Positions 53,748 to 62,692 are shown, numbered from the stretch's first letter. The stretch: DNA of 64,000 nt from Anaeromyxobacter sp. (GCA_016718565.1 JADKCZ010000008.1:205099-269098), one strand, 5' to 3'. Numbers and translations: made by a program. Notes: generated by a model from the sequence alone, not told the origin.

Positions 53748-54423
53748 CCGCCGCCCCGCCCCGGCCGCGCCCCGCCCCGCCGGTGCGCCCGCGCTGGGCC
53801 GCCACGCCGGCCGCGCCCACCACCAGCAGCCAGGCCAGCAGGAGGAACGGCCGCGCCGCCAGCTCGCGGGCCTCGGGCGCGGCCGAGGCCGCCACCAGCG
53901 CCAGCAGGCCGGCGCCGGCCAGGGCCGCGCCCAGGAGCGACGCCAGGGCCCGAGCGGTGAGGTCGGCGACCAGCAGCGCCACCGCCCCGGTGGCCAGCCC
54001 GCCGGCCAGCAGGCCGAAGGCCGTGGACCCGGCGATGGGGACCGCGGCGCCGAGCACCGCGCCGGGCAGCGCCCCGGCGGCGAAGGTCACCAGCGGCGGG
54101 AAGGCCACGCCCAGCACCGCCAGCGCCGCGGCCCCTGCCGCCGCCAGCGCCGGGCGCGGCAGCCCAGGCCAGCGCGCCTCGAGGTACGGCGCGGCCGCCA
54201 GGGCCGCCAGCGCGCCCACCGCGGCGCCGCCCAGGAGGCCCATCGGCCGCCGCCAGCGCGCCCCCGCCACCAGCAGCACGATCCCGGCCGCCGCCAGGAC
54301 GGCGCCGACCGCCACCGGGAGCCGCGCCGACAGGCCAGCCAGCCCGACCAGCCCGGCCAGGCCCTCCTCGCCGCGCGCGGCGGCGGCCACCAGGAAGGCC
54401 GTCTCGGCGGGATCGACGGCCAC
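53689..54423 (-). CDS. multi-pass membrane protein of unknown function
   Basis: 244 residues from GTG 54423, about seven hydrophobic helices made almost only of Ala/Leu/Gly/Val, with a short basic Arg/Gly/Pro tail. No conserved motif recognised; the GARWRRPMGLLGGAAVGA stretch is distantly like DUF4203/TMEM198 proteins, which is only an impression. Its last 59 bases overlap the end of rpoH on the other strand. It follows the small membrane protein gene by 3 bases. Confidence 0.55.
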   Translation of the reverse strand: MAVDPAETAFLVAAAARGEEGLAGLVGLAGLSARLPVAVGAVLAAAGIVLLVAGARWRRPMGLLGGAAVGALAALAAAPYLEARWPGLPRPALAAAGAAALAVLGVAFPPLVTFAAGALPGAVLGAAVPIAGSTAFGLLAGGLATGAVALLVADLTARALASLLGAALAGAGLLALVAASAAPEARELAARPFLLLAWLLVVGAAGVAAQRGRTGGAGRGRGGAAVSPPDRPAARAARSPGSPP

Positions 54424-54426
54424 GCC

Positions 54427-54672
54427 CTACCCGGCCAGCAGCCAGCCCAGGATGGCGGCCATCCCTGCCACCCCGGCCAGCCCCACCGCCACCGCGCCGG
54501 GCTCCGGCTCCAGCCTGGCCAGCGCCTCGGCCGCCTCACGTCCCACCGCGTCACCGAGCCCCTCGGCGCCGAGCAGCCGGCGCGCCTCGGCCCGGGCGGC
54601 GCGGTGGTCCCCGGCGTCCAGCAGCGCCTCCAGGCGGCCCGCCGCGCTCCGCTCCTTGTGCGCCTTGCTCAT
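54427..54672 (-). CDS. small single-pass membrane protein
   Basis: 81 residues. The N-terminal 50 residues form charged helices (LEALLDAGDHRAARAEARRLL, half a TPR-like unit). A C-terminal membrane segment follows (about 58-80; VAVGLAGVAGMAAILGWLLAG), giving a tail-anchored layout. The next gene starts 3 bases downstream, so the pair is an operon. Function unknown. Confidence 0.6.
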   Translation of the reverse strand: MSKAHKERSAAGRLEALLDAGDHRAARAEARRLLGAEGLGDAVGREAAEALARLEPEPGAVAVGLAGVAGMAAILGWLLAG

Positions 54673-54678
54673 CGCTCC

Positions 54679-54684
54679 AGGGTA
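54679..54684 (-). promoter_or_regulatory. -10 element of the small membrane protein operon
   Basis: TACCCT on the minus strand, 6 bases before ATG 54672, predicts transcription starting at the start codon itself. Confidence 0.35.
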
Positions 54685-54743
54685 GCACGCACCCAGGCGC
54701 CCCCTCCTGTCCAGGGTGCGACCATTTCAACCGTCAGGTCGCC

Positions 54744-54773
54744 TTGCCGACGGCGGTGGCCGCGCGCTAGGAA
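54744..54773 (+). promoter_or_regulatory. promoter of the PstS-like gene
   Basis: TTGCCG (54744-54749) and TAGGAA (54768-54773), spacer 18, leader about 25 bases. Confidence 0.45.
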
Positions 54774-54803
54774 GGAGCCACCAACCGGGGGCGGGAGGTG
54801 CCG

Positions 54804-55619
54804 ATGCGTCCGCTGGTACCCGTCGTCGCAGCAGCCTTCCTCGTGGCCCTGTCGGCCTGCCAGGAGACGCCGACGCCGGCCCCGGCCCCGCCGCGGCAGG
54901 TCAGCTACGACGGCGCCACCACCATCGCGCGCCGCTACCTGCCGCTCCTGGCGCCGATCCTGGAGCGCCGCGGGATCGTGCTGCAGATCCGGACCAGCGG
55001 CGGCGGGCGCGGGCTTGAGGCCATGTTCGCCGGCCAGGTCGAGGTGGCCGGCCTGGGGCGGGCCCTCACCGCCACCGAGCGCGAGCGCCGCCCGTACACC
55101 GCCATCTTCGGCCACGACGCCCTCGGGGTCTGGGTGAGCGAGGCCAACGGCGTGAAGGGGTTGACCCGCGCCCAGGTGAAGGCGCTCTTCACCGGAGCCG
55201 CCACCAACTGGAAGCAGGTGGGCGGCGCCGACCGCGCGGTGGTGACCTGCACCGAGCGGCACGACTCCAAGCGCAGCACCCTGGAGTCCTTCCAGGCGCT
55301 GGCCCTGGAGGGGGCGGCCTACGCCCCGTCGCGCCAGCTGGAGGACGCGGCCGACTGCCTGGCCCTGGTGGCCGCCGAGCCGGGCGGGGTGGCGGCGGCC
55401 TCGACGGCCTACGCCATCCCCGGCGTCCGGCCCCTGGCCATCGACGGCCTCTACCCGGACGGCGCCAGCGTCCGCGCCAGCACCTACCCGCTCACCCGCC
55501 CGCTGCTGCTGGTGGCCCGGCAGCCGCCGACCGGCGCCGTCAAGGAGCTCTTCGACCTGGCGCTCTCGGCCGAGGGGCAGGCGCTGGTGGAGCGGGCCGG
55601 CTTCGTGGCCGCCCGGTAG
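54804..55619 (+). CDS. PstS-like substrate-binding lipoprotein
   Basis: 271 residues from ATG 54804, with GGGAGG 6 bases upstream. Lipobox LVALSAC at about 13-19. The periplasmic-binding-protein fold of phosphate binders is suggested by IRTSGGGRGLEAMFAGQVEV, FGHDALGVWVSEANGV, LTRAQVKALFTGAATNWKQV and the late PLTRPLLLVARQPP. There is no pstCAB or phoU next to it, so it may be a sensor or an orphan binding protein. Confidence 0.85.
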   Translation: MRPLVPVVAAAFLVALSACQETPTPAPAPPRQVSYDGATTIARRYLPLLAPILERRGIVLQIRTSGGGRGLEAMFAGQVEVAGLGRALTATERERRPYTAIFGHDALGVWVSEANGVKGLTRAQVKALFTGAATNWKQVGGADRAVVTCTERHDSKRSTLESFQALALEGAAYAPSRQLEDAADCLALVAAEPGGVAAASTAYAIPGVRPLAIDGLYPDGASVRASTYPLTRPLLLVARQPPTGAVKELFDLALSAEGQALVERAGFVAAR

Positions 55620-55714
55620 CCCGGGGGCCAAGTCCAGGGTGGCGGCCGACCCCGGTCCGCCGTATGAGGGAGGGCGCCCGGAATGATCCGGGGGCCGACC
55701 CCGTTCCCACCGCG

Positions 55715-56476
55715 ATGTCCACGCACCTCACCCGACGGCGCTTCCTCGGCGCCCTCGCCGCCGGCGCCGCCGCGGCCGCCCTGCCCCTGCGCGGCCGGGC
55801 CGCCACCGCGGCCAGCCCGGTGGCCATCGGGCAGATCCGCCACGGGGGCCGCTGGGACCCGCGCCCCGGCTCGCTGCGCCGCCTCGGCTGGGAGCTGGCC
55901 CGCCGCACCTCCATCGAGACCACGCCGGATCCGGTGCCGGTCCGCCTCGACGCCCCCGGGCTGCACCGCCACCCCTGGCTCTCGCTCTCCGGCGACGGCG
56001 CCCTGCCGCCGTTCAGCGAGGCCGAGCGGGCGGCGCTGCGCCGCCACCTGCAGTACGGCGGGTTCCTGCTGGTGGACTCGGCCGACGGCTCCGACGGCGG
56101 CGGCTTCGACGCCTCGGTGCGGGCCGAGCTGGCCCGGGTCCTCCCCTCCGCGCCCCTCCGGCCGGTGCCGCAGCAGCACGTGCTCTACAAGGCCTTCTAC
56201 CTGGTTGACCACCAGGGTGGCCGGCTGCTGGTGAAGCCCTGGCTGGAGGCGCAGGCGCTCGACGGCCGGCTGGCGGTGGTCTACTCGCAGAACGACCTGG
56301 GCGGCGCCTGGGCCCGCTCCGAGCTGGGCGACTGGGAGCACGCCTGCACCCCCGGCGGCGAGCCGCAGCGCGAGCAGGCCTTCCGGCTGGGGGTCAACCT
56401 GGCCATGTACGCGCTCTGCACCGACTACAAGGACGACGCCGTGCACCTCCCCTTCATCATGAAGCGGCGGACCTAG
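55715..56476 (+). CDS. DUF4159-family protein with Tat signal
   Basis: 253 residues from ATG 55715; earlier in-frame codons from 55664 are not conserved-looking. The N-terminus LTRRRFLGALAAGAAAAAL is a twin-arginine signal. The body fits DUF4159: GGRWDPRPGSLRRLGWELARR near the start, then HLQYGGFLLVDSADG and VLYKAFYLVD, a degenerate GATase-like fold. The stop (TAG 56474-56476) is in the same frame as the next gene, only 6 codons before its likely start. DUF4159 proteins typically pair with membrane proteins like the following one. Confidence 0.82.
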   Translation: MSTHLTRRRFLGALAAGAAAAALPLRGRAATAASPVAIGQIRHGGRWDPRPGSLRRLGWELARRTSIETTPDPVPVRLDAPGLHRHPWLSLSGDGALPPFSEAERAALRRHLQYGGFLLVDSADGSDGGGFDASVRAELARVLPSAPLRPVPQQHVLYKAFYLVDHQGGRLLVKPWLEAQALDGRLAVVYSQNDLGGAWARSELGDWEHACTPGGEPQREQAFRLGVNLAMYALCTDYKDDAVHLPFIMKRRT

Positions 56477-56494
56477 GGCGGCGCGGGGCACGGC

Positions 56495-58786
56495 CTGGAC
56501 ACCGCGGCGTACAACGACTGGCGCCTCGGCGCCCTCACGCCGCTGCCCGGCTGGGCCCTCGGGCTGGCCGCCCTGGCGGCGCTGGCCGCGGTCTGGCTGG
56601 CCTGGCGCAGCCTGCGCGGCGAGGCGCGGCCGGCGCGGCGGGCCACCCTGGTGGGCCTGCGCGGCGCCACGGCGCTGCTGGCCCTCTTCCTGCTGGCGGA
56701 GCCGGCGGTGCAGCTGCTGCAGACGGCCCGGGTGCGCCACCGCTTCGCCGTGCTGGTGGACACCTCGCGCTCCATGCGCTTCCCGCTGGAGGCCGGCGGG
56801 CCCAGCCGCGCCGAGGCGCTGGCCGCCTTCGTGGCCGAGCACCGCGCCGAGCTGGCCGGGCTGGCCGAGCGGGTGGACGTGGAGTGGTCGGCCTTCTCTG
56901 GCGAGAGCGCGCCGGTGGACGCCGCGGCGGTGGCCGGCGGCCTCGCCTCGCCAGGTGGCCGGACCGACCTCCTGGGCGCGCTGCAGGCGGCCGCCGCCGG
57001 GAGCGGCGCGTCGCGGAAGCTGGCCGGGGCGCTGGTGCTCTCCGACGGCGCCGACAACGCGGCGCTGGCCGCCGGCCTCACCCCGGCCGCCCGGGCCGAG
57101 CTGCGCTCCCTGGGGGCGCCGGTCAACACCGTGGCCTTCGGCCGCGCGGCGCCCCGGGACCTGGCCGTCGAGCGGGTGGCGGTGGACGACTTCGCCTTCG
57201 TGCGCAACACCGTGACCGTCGAGGTGACGCTGCGGGCCCACGGCCTGGGCGCCGAGGCCTTCACCCTGGCCCTGCGGCGCGAGGGGGCGGTGGTGGCGCA
57301 GGCGCAGGTCCGGCTGGAGGCGGGCCAGGAGAAGCTGGTGGTGCCGCTGGCCTTCGCGCCCGACGCGACGGGCACCTTCGTCTTCACCGTGGCGGCGCCG
57401 GTGCTGCCCGGCGAGGCGGTGGCGGAGAACAACCAGCGCTCCTTCGTGCTGCGGGTCATCCGCGATCGGGTGCGGGTGCTGCTGGTGGCCGGCCGGCCGA
57501 GCTGGGACGAGCGCTTCCTGCGCGGGCTGCTCAAGCAGGACCCCAACGTCGATCTCATCAGCTTCTACATCCTGCGCACCAACACCGACACGCCCGGGCC
57601 GCAGGAGCAGCTCTCGCTCATCCCCTTCCCGGTGCAGGAGATCTTCGGGCCCCAGCTCAAGACCTTCGACGCCGTCATCCTCTGCAACTTCGCCTACCTG
57701 CCCTACCGGTCGCTGGAGATCGAGCGCTTCCTGCCCAACCTGCGCGACTACGTGCGGGCCGGCGGCGGCCTGGCCATGCTGGGCGGCGAGCAGAGCTTCG
57801 GCGAGGGGCGCTACGGGGCCACGCCGCTGGCCGACGTGCTGCCGGTGGTGGCGCTCGACGGGGCCGGGCTGGTGGAGGAGCAGGTGGCGCCGCGGCTCAC
57901 CGCCGAGGGGCGCCGCCACCCCATCACCGCGCTGGGGGCCGGCGAGGCCGCCAGCGCCGCCGCCTGGGAGCGGCTCCCGCCGCTCGAGTCGCTCAACCGG
58001 ACCCGGGCGCTGCCGCCGGGCTCGGGGGCCACGGTGCTGCTGGAGGCGCCCGGCGTCCTGGAGGACGGCCGCCCCGCCCCGGTGGTGGCGGTCCGCGAGG
58101 TGGGCGCCGGGCGGACCCTGGCGGTGGCCAGCGACGGCGCCTGGCGGTGGGGCTTCGTGGCGGCCGAGCGGGGCGAGGGCGATCGGGCCTACCGCCGCTT
58201 CTGGAGCGGCGCGCTGCGCTGGCTGGTGCGCGACCCCGAGCTCACCCCGCTCAAGGTGGAGCCCGACCAGCCCAGCGTGGAGCCCGGCGCGCCGGTGGGC
58301 CTCTCGCTGGCGGTGCGCGGCGCCGACTACGCTCCGGCTCCGGGCCGCCCGGTGGCGGTGGAGCTGGTGGCCGAGGACGGCCGGGTGGTGGGCCGGGCCG
58401 GCGCCACCTCCGGCGCCGACGGCGCCGCCCGCGTCGAGCTGGTGCCGCCCGGGCCCGGCGCCTACAAGGTGGTGGCCAGGAGCGAGGGGACGGCCGGCGC
58501 CGCCGAGGTGGCCACCACGGCCGTGGCGGTGCGCGGGGCCGGGCCGGAGGACGCCGACGCCGTGCCCCGCCCCGACCTCCTGGGCGCCCTGGCCGAGGCC
58601 ACCGGCGGCGCGGCCTCGGTGCTGCCCGGCGGCGACCTGCCGGCCCTGGCGCTGACCGACCCCGAGGTGGTGGAGATCGGGCGCCGCAAGGACCAGCCGA
58701 TCTGGGACCGCTGGTGGTACCTGGCGGCGCTGACCGTCACGCTGGGCGCCGAGTGGGTGCTGCGGCGGCGCTGGGGCTACTGGTAG
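56495..58786 (+). CDS. large membrane protein with VWA-like and GATase-like domains, non-canonical start
   Basis: About 763 residues if translation begins at CTG 56495. That start gives (M)DTAAYNDWRLGALTPLPGW, the N-terminus and first membrane helix (about 17-35) expected for this family. The next ATG/GTG/TTG in frame is GTG 56651, which would delete the first helix. A second helix (about 53-75) precedes a VWA-like region (FAVLVDTSRSMRFPLEAG, LVLSDGADNAAL). Ig-like strands follow, then a glutamine-amidotransferase-like domain (LLVAGRPSWDERFLRGLLK, GGGLAMLGGEQSFGEGRYG) and a C-terminal helix. Function unknown; usually linked to MoxR/VWA/DUF58 clusters. Confidence 0.75.
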   Translation: MDTAAYNDWRLGALTPLPGWALGLAALAALAAVWLAWRSLRGEARPARRATLVGLRGATALLALFLLAEPAVQLLQTARVRHRFAVLVDTSRSMRFPLEAGGPSRAEALAAFVAEHRAELAGLAERVDVEWSAFSGESAPVDAAAVAGGLASPGGRTDLLGALQAAAAGSGASRKLAGALVLSDGADNAALAAGLTPAARAELRSLGAPVNTVAFGRAAPRDLAVERVAVDDFAFVRNTVTVEVTLRAHGLGAEAFTLALRREGAVVAQAQVRLEAGQEKLVVPLAFAPDATGTFVFTVAAPVLPGEAVAENNQRSFVLRVIRDRVRVLLVAGRPSWDERFLRGLLKQDPNVDLISFYILRTNTDTPGPQEQLSLIPFPVQEIFGPQLKTFDAVILCNFAYLPYRSLEIERFLPNLRDYVRAGGGLAMLGGEQSFGEGRYGATPLADVLPVVALDGAGLVEEQVAPRLTAEGRRHPITALGAGEAASAAAWERLPPLESLNRTRALPPGSGATVLLEAPGVLEDGRPAPVVAVREVGAGRTLAVASDGAWRWGFVAAERGEGDRAYRRFWSGALRWLVRDPELTPLKVEPDQPSVEPGAPVGLSLAVRGADYAPAPGRPVAVELVAEDGRVVGRAGATSGADGAARVELVPPGPGAYKVVARSEGTAGAAEVATTAVAVRGAGPEDADAVPRPDLLGALAEATGGAASVLPGGDLPALALTDPEVVEIGRRKDQPIWDRWWYLAALTVTLGAEWVLRRRWGYW

Positions 58787-58787
58787 C

Positions 58788-59732
58788 ATGCCGCCCGTGC
58801 CGCGACTCCGCGCCGTCGTCACCGACCTCGACAACACGCTCTACCCCTGGGTGGACTACATCGTCCCGTCGCTGGAGGCGATGGTGGACTCGCTGGTCTC
58901 CACCACCGCCCTGCCGCGGGTCCGCATCGTCCAGTCGCTCAAGGCGGTCTACTCCAAGTACCAGTCGAACGAGTACCCGTTCGCCATCCAGGAGTCCGAG
59001 CTGTTCGCCCCCTACGAGGCCGACTTCGACTCCTTCAGCGCGCTGGTGCTCGATCCGGCCCGCCGGGCCTTCAAGGCCGCCCGCGAGCGCTACCTGCGCC
59101 CGTACGGCGGGGTGCGCGAGACGCTGGACGCCATCCGGGCGCGCGGCCTCAAGCTGGTGGCCCTCACCGACGCCCCGCGCAACGCGGCCGAGCTGCGGCT
59201 CAAGTGGCTGCGGCTCGACGGCCACTTCGACGCCCTCTACACCCTGCCCGCCTACGCCCTGCCCGCCAACGTGGACCCGGAGATCCGGCGCCGCCAGGCC
59301 GCCGGCCACTACACCTCGCGCACCCGGGTGGTGGAGCTGCCGCTCGAGCTCGAGAAGCCCAACCCCGGCGGCCTGCGCCGCATCCTCGAGGACCTCGGCC
59401 TGGACGGCGACGAGGTGCTCTACGTGGGCGACAACGTGAAGAAGGACATGCCGGTGGCGGCGGCCTGCGGCGCCGTCGGGGTGTGGGCCGAGTACGGCAC
59501 CTACGTCTCGGCGGAGTACCGCGAGCGGCTCGCCATCATCTCGGCCAAGACCGTGACCCGCCGCCACGTGGCCGAGGAGACCCCGGCCCGCTGGCCGCTG
59601 GCCATCTCCTCCTTCACGCAGGTGCTGGAGCTGCTCGACGGGGCGCGCTGGACGCCGGCGCCCCGCACCCGCACCCGTACCCCCACCCGCAAGACCGCGC
59701 GCACGCCCCGCGGCGCCAGGAGCAAGCCATGA
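58788..59732 (+). CDS. HAD-superfamily hydrolase
   Basis: 314 residues, cytosolic. VTDLDNTLYP gives the nucleophile D13 and D15. The Thr/Ser motif is in VALTDAPRN, the Lys in LEKPNPGGL and the acidic motif in VGDNVKKDM. A helical cap lies between about 30 and 110. The protein ends in a basic Arg/Thr/Pro-rich tail (about 285-314) of unknown purpose. Substrate unknown. The stop overlaps the next gene by ATGA. Confidence 0.88.
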   Translation: MPPVPRLRAVVTDLDNTLYPWVDYIVPSLEAMVDSLVSTTALPRVRIVQSLKAVYSKYQSNEYPFAIQESELFAPYEADFDSFSALVLDPARRAFKAARERYLRPYGGVRETLDAIRARGLKLVALTDAPRNAAELRLKWLRLDGHFDALYTLPAYALPANVDPEIRRRQAAGHYTSRTRVVELPLELEKPNPGGLRRILEDLGLDGDEVLYVGDNVKKDMPVAAACGAVGVWAEYGTYVSAEYRERLAIISAKTVTRRHVAEETPARWPLAISSFTQVLELLDGARWTPAPRTRTRTPTRKTARTPRGARSKP

Positions 59733-60514
59733 GCGTGGTGGCGCGGTACCAGGACCTGGCGGGCCGGCGCGCCCTGGTCACCGGCGCCTCCTCGGGCATC
59801 GGCCTGGGCATCGCCGAGGCGCTGCTGGAGCAGGGCGCCACGGTGGCGGTCCACTACCGGTCGAGCCGCGGCGCCGCCGAGGCGCTGTGCGCCCGCTTCC
59901 CGGGCCGGGCCTTCCCGCTGCAGGCCGAGCTGGGGGAGGAGGAAGGCTGCGTGCGGCTGGTGGCCGAGGCGGCCGCGGCGCTGGGCGGCCTGGACCAGCT
60001 GGTGCACAACGCCGGCATGTGGAACGACGGCGCCATCGCCACCATCACGGCCGCCACCCTGGAGGAGCTGTTCCGGGTCAACACCTTCAGCGCCTTCTAC
60101 CTGGTGCGGCAGGCCGTGCCGCACCTGGGCCGCACCGGGCGCGGCAACGTGATCTTCATCGGCTCAACCGCCGGGCAGCGCGGCGAGGCCGGCCACGGCC
60201 ACTACGCCGCCAGCAAGGGCGCCCTGCAGTCGCTGGCCATGAGCCTGGCGGTCGAGCTGGGGCCCGCCACCCGCGTCAACGTGGTCTCGCCCGGCTGGGT
60301 GCGCACCCCCATGGCGGAGGCCGAGCTGCGTGAGGTGGGGCCGCGCATCTCCGGCGCCCTGCCCAACCGGCGGGTCGCCGAGGTGGACGACGTGGTGCAG
60401 GCCGTCCTCTTCCTGGCCAGCGAGGCCTCCGGCCACCTGGTGGGGGAGAACCTGGGCGTGTCCGGCGGCGCGCTGCTGGTGGTGCCGCGCGGGCAGATCG
60501 CCGCCTGGCCCTGA
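59729..60514 (+). CDS. short-chain dehydrogenase/reductase
   Basis: 261 residues from ATG 59729 (ATGA overlap). A classical SDR: cofactor loop TGASSGIG at 18-25, NAG at 94-96 and the catalytic triad S146, Y159, K163. The closest style is FabG-like or glucose-dehydrogenase-like 3-oxoacyl reductases. The HYRS after the second strand favours NADP(H). Substrate not predictable. Confidence 0.92.
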   Translation: MSVVARYQDLAGRRALVTGASSGIGLGIAEALLEQGATVAVHYRSSRGAAEALCARFPGRAFPLQAELGEEEGCVRLVAEAAAALGGLDQLVHNAGMWNDGAIATITAATLEELFRVNTFSAFYLVRQAVPHLGRTGRGNVIFIGSTAGQRGEAGHGHYAASKGALQSLAMSLAVELGPATRVNVVSPGWVRTPMAEAELREVGPRISGALPNRRVAEVDDVVQAVLFLASEASGHLVGENLGVSGGALLVVPRGQIAAWP

Positions 60515-60711
60515 GCCCGGGCCTGGCCCTGGGCGGGGCGCGGTGACCAGGGGCGGGGCGCCCGACCCCGGGCCGTGGTGCGGCGCGGGGCGGCGCCGGG
60601 CCCTAGATCACGCCAGGCAGGCTTCACCCACCCGAGCGCTGGCTCCGGTGGTCGCCCGGCCCTCGAGCAACCTCCCGCCTGCGCCGCTCCACCTTCCACC
60701 CAGGACCACCC

Positions 60712-61053
60712 GTGCGCTTTCGCCTCCACGTCTTCGTCTGCGAGAACCGCCGCCCCGACGCCGACCAGCGCGGCTCCTGCCTGGCCCGCGGCGGCGACGC
60801 CGTCCGCCAGGCGTTCAAGGAGGAGCTGGCCCGGCGCGGGTTGAAGGGCGAGGTGCGCGCCAACGGCGCCGGCTGCCTCGACGCCTGCGCCTACGGGCCA
60901 GCGGTGGTGGTCTACCCGGAGGGCGTCTGGTACGGCCACGTCACCGCCGCCGACGTGCCCGAGATCGTGGAGCGCCACCTGGTGGGCGGCCAGCCGGTGG
61001 AGCGGCTGCGGCTGAGGGAGCTGGAGGGTCGGAGCTCCGCGCCGCCGACCTGA
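60712..61053 (+). CDS. thioredoxin-like [2Fe-2S] ferredoxin
   Basis: 113 residues from GTG 60712. Four cysteines C10, C23, C55 and C59 are spaced as in the Aquifex-type or NuoE-related thioredoxin-fold ferredoxins. GCLDACAYGPAVVVYPEGVWY around the second pair is highly characteristic. Electron partner unknown. The 197 bases before it hold no recognisable gene; TAGATC near 60605 may be a -10. Confidence 0.9.
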   Translation: MRFRLHVFVCENRRPDADQRGSCLARGGDAVRQAFKEELARRGLKGEVRANGAGCLDACAYGPAVVVYPEGVWYGHVTAADVPEIVERHLVGGQPVERLRLRELEGRSSAPPT

Positions 61054-61114
61054 GCGGCGCGGGCCGGATCGGCAGCGCGGACCGAGTCGGCGGCCCCGGC
61101 AGGCGCGAGGCGGC

Positions 61115-61948
61115 TCAGTTGAGCATGGCCGGGCGCGAGCGCAGGGTGGCCAGCAGCTCGCGCAGCTCCGCGGCGTCGGCCGCGGTGGGCTGCCGCTCCA
61201 GGTAGAGCGCCAGGTCGCGCGCCGCCGCCGGCTTCAGCCCCAGCCTGGCCGACACCAGGCCGCGGTCGCGGATCTCGTCGAGGTCGCCGGGCGTGAGGAG
61301 CAGCAGCCGGTCGATGACCCAGAAGGCCCGCACGTCGTCGGCCTGCTCCACGTAGATGCGCTTCAGGTTGTGCAGCAGGCGGGCCAGCACCTGGCGCGGC
61401 GTGACGCCCTCCAGGAAGCGCGGGTCGAAGTCGCGCCCCTGCGCCAGCGACTTGAAGCGGGCCACGCACTCCTCGGCGGTGAGCAGCTCGCCGCCGTTGT
61501 ACGGGTCGATGAAGACGTCCGGCATGTTCTCCGGGCGCAGCTTCACCAGGAAGTGGCCCGGGAAGCCCACGCCCTGCAGGTCGAGCCCGACGCGGCGGGC
61601 CACCTCCATGAAGATCAGCGACAGGCTGATGGGGATGCCCAGGCGCCGGTCCAGCACCTCGTTCAGGTAGGAGTTGCGCGGGTCGTAGTAGGCCTTCTCG
61701 TTGCCGCGCAGGCCGCCCTCGCCGAAGAGCACCTCGCGCAGCGCCTTCAAGGTGTTGGCCGACCGGTAGGGCGCCGGCACCTGGCGGTGCACCTCGGCCG
61801 CCAGCTCGTCGAGCCGCGCCAGGTAGGCCCGCTCGTCCAGCCCGGCGTACTCCTCGGCGGCGATGGCCAGCGCGGCCTCGTCGAGCGGGAGGTCGGGGCG
61901 GGCGATGAGCGCCTGGAAGCGCGTGCGGGCGGGGCTGTCGAGCTGCAT
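61115..61948 (-). CDS. SirB1-type transglutaminase-like/TPR protein
   Basis: 277 residues from ATG 61948. The core matches the SirB1 family (transglutaminase-like core 2): YYDPRNSYLNEVLDRRLGIP, SLIFMEVARRVGL, GVGFPGHFLVKL and DPYNGGELLT. The C-terminal helical hairpins (about 190-270) are TPR-like. The classical catalytic Cys is replaced in the ISLSLIF stretch, as in most members, so enzymatic activity is doubtful. Function of the family is unresolved. Confidence 0.88.
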   Translation of the reverse strand: MQLDSPARTRFQALIARPDLPLDEAALAIAAEEYAGLDERAYLARLDELAAEVHRQVPAPYRSANTLKALREVLFGEGGLRGNEKAYYDPRNSYLNEVLDRRLGIPISLSLIFMEVARRVGLDLQGVGFPGHFLVKLRPENMPDVFIDPYNGGELLTAEECVARFKSLAQGRDFDPRFLEGVTPRQVLARLLHNLKRIYVEQADDVRAFWVIDRLLLLTPGDLDEIRDRGLVSARLGLKPAAARDLALYLERQPTAADAAELRELLATLRSRPAMLN

Positions 61949-61967
61949 GGAGCTGGTCTCACCGGGG

Positions 61968-61973
61968 AGTATA
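61968..61973 (-). promoter_or_regulatory. -10 element of the SirB1-like gene
   Basis: TATACT on the minus strand, near consensus, 19 bases before ATG 61948; predicted leader about 13 bases. Confidence 0.45.
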
Positions 61974-62093
61974 CCGAGGCCTGGCGCCAGAATCCCCCGG
62001 CCCTGGCGCTGCGCAACTTCCCGGCGCGGGGCGCCCCGCCTCGCCAGGCCGCGGCGACACGCCGCCGCACCGTGCAATGGCCGCCGATCCCGC

Positions 62094-62123
62094 TTGACGC
62101 CGGGGCCCCCGAGTCTCTAGATT
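62094..62123 (+). promoter_or_regulatory. tRNA-Asn promoter
   Basis: TTGACG (62094-62099) and TAGATT (62118-62123), spacer 18. The predicted start is about 8 bases before the mature tRNA. The hexamers closely resemble those of ruvX. Confidence 0.6.
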
Positions 62124-62137
62124 CCCCGCCCTGCCAT

Positions 62138-62213
62138 TCCCCAGTAGCTCAGTTGGCAGAGCAGATGACTGTTAATCATCGGGTCGCATGTTCGAGTCAT
62201 GCCTGGGGAGCCA
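62138..62213 (+). tRNA. tRNA-Asn (GTT)
   Basis: 76 bases including an encoded CCA. Acceptor stem TCCCCAG/CTGGGGA, D arm AGCTCAGTTGGCAGAGC, anticodon loop CTGTTAA with anticodon GTT flanked by GATGA/TCATC, and T arm GCATGTTCGAGTCATGC. All four stems pair fully. Confidence 0.97.
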
Positions 62214-62219
62214 TTCCGG

Positions 62220-62262
62220 ACAGCCCGGCGAAACACCGTCAAGCGGTGGGTCGCCGGGCTGT
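62220..62262 (+). terminator. intrinsic terminator after tRNA-Asn
   Basis: A 12-bp stem ACAGCCCGGCGA (62220-62231)/TCGCCGGGCTGT (62251-62262) with an inner CACCG/CGGTG hairpin, followed by TTCTCTT. Confidence 0.75.
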
Positions 62263-62690
62263 TCTCTTGCCAGACCCTGGTGCTCCCGCCAGAGCGAGGG
62301 GACGTGCCGGAGGCGCAGGCTGGCGGTGCCGCGCTTCCCGCCTGGGGCGTCCTCGCGCCTCGACGAAGCCGATGAGGGCCTGAAGGAGCTCGCAGACTTG
62401 CTCCTGTCTCCCGTTCCGCTCCGCACGCTCCAGCACACCGCGGGTGTCACGGAGCCAGTCCTGACCTCCTGCGAGGTTCTTGCCCCGCAGCTGCTCCCGG
62501 ACGGGCGACAGGGAGAGATCCCGGAACCGGGGAGCACCCGGGAGCTCCTGAGGCTCCAGCCAGGTGACCGGAGCACGCAGTCACGGGCCGTGCCCCCGGC
62601 GAGGCCGAAGGCCTGCTCGAGGGGCCGCCAGGGAGACTCCGACCAGGCCGGGAGCCAGTCGAGCAGGCTGCTCGAGAAGCCCACCCCGCC
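62239..62690 (-). pseudogene. unidentified coding remnants downstream of tRNA-Asn
   Basis: Two plausible protein-like stretches lie in different minus-strand frames. The first, LLDWLPAWSESPWRPLEQAF, is around 62600-62670. The second is an open frame from 62580 to 62239 (about 113 codons, for example DWLRDTRGVLERAERNGRQE then VCELLQALIGFVEARG). They join only through a frameshift near 62583. Neither has a proper start codon with ribosome site, and the second runs into the tRNA terminator. No family recognised. Confidence 0.35.
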
Positions 62691-62692
62691 CG

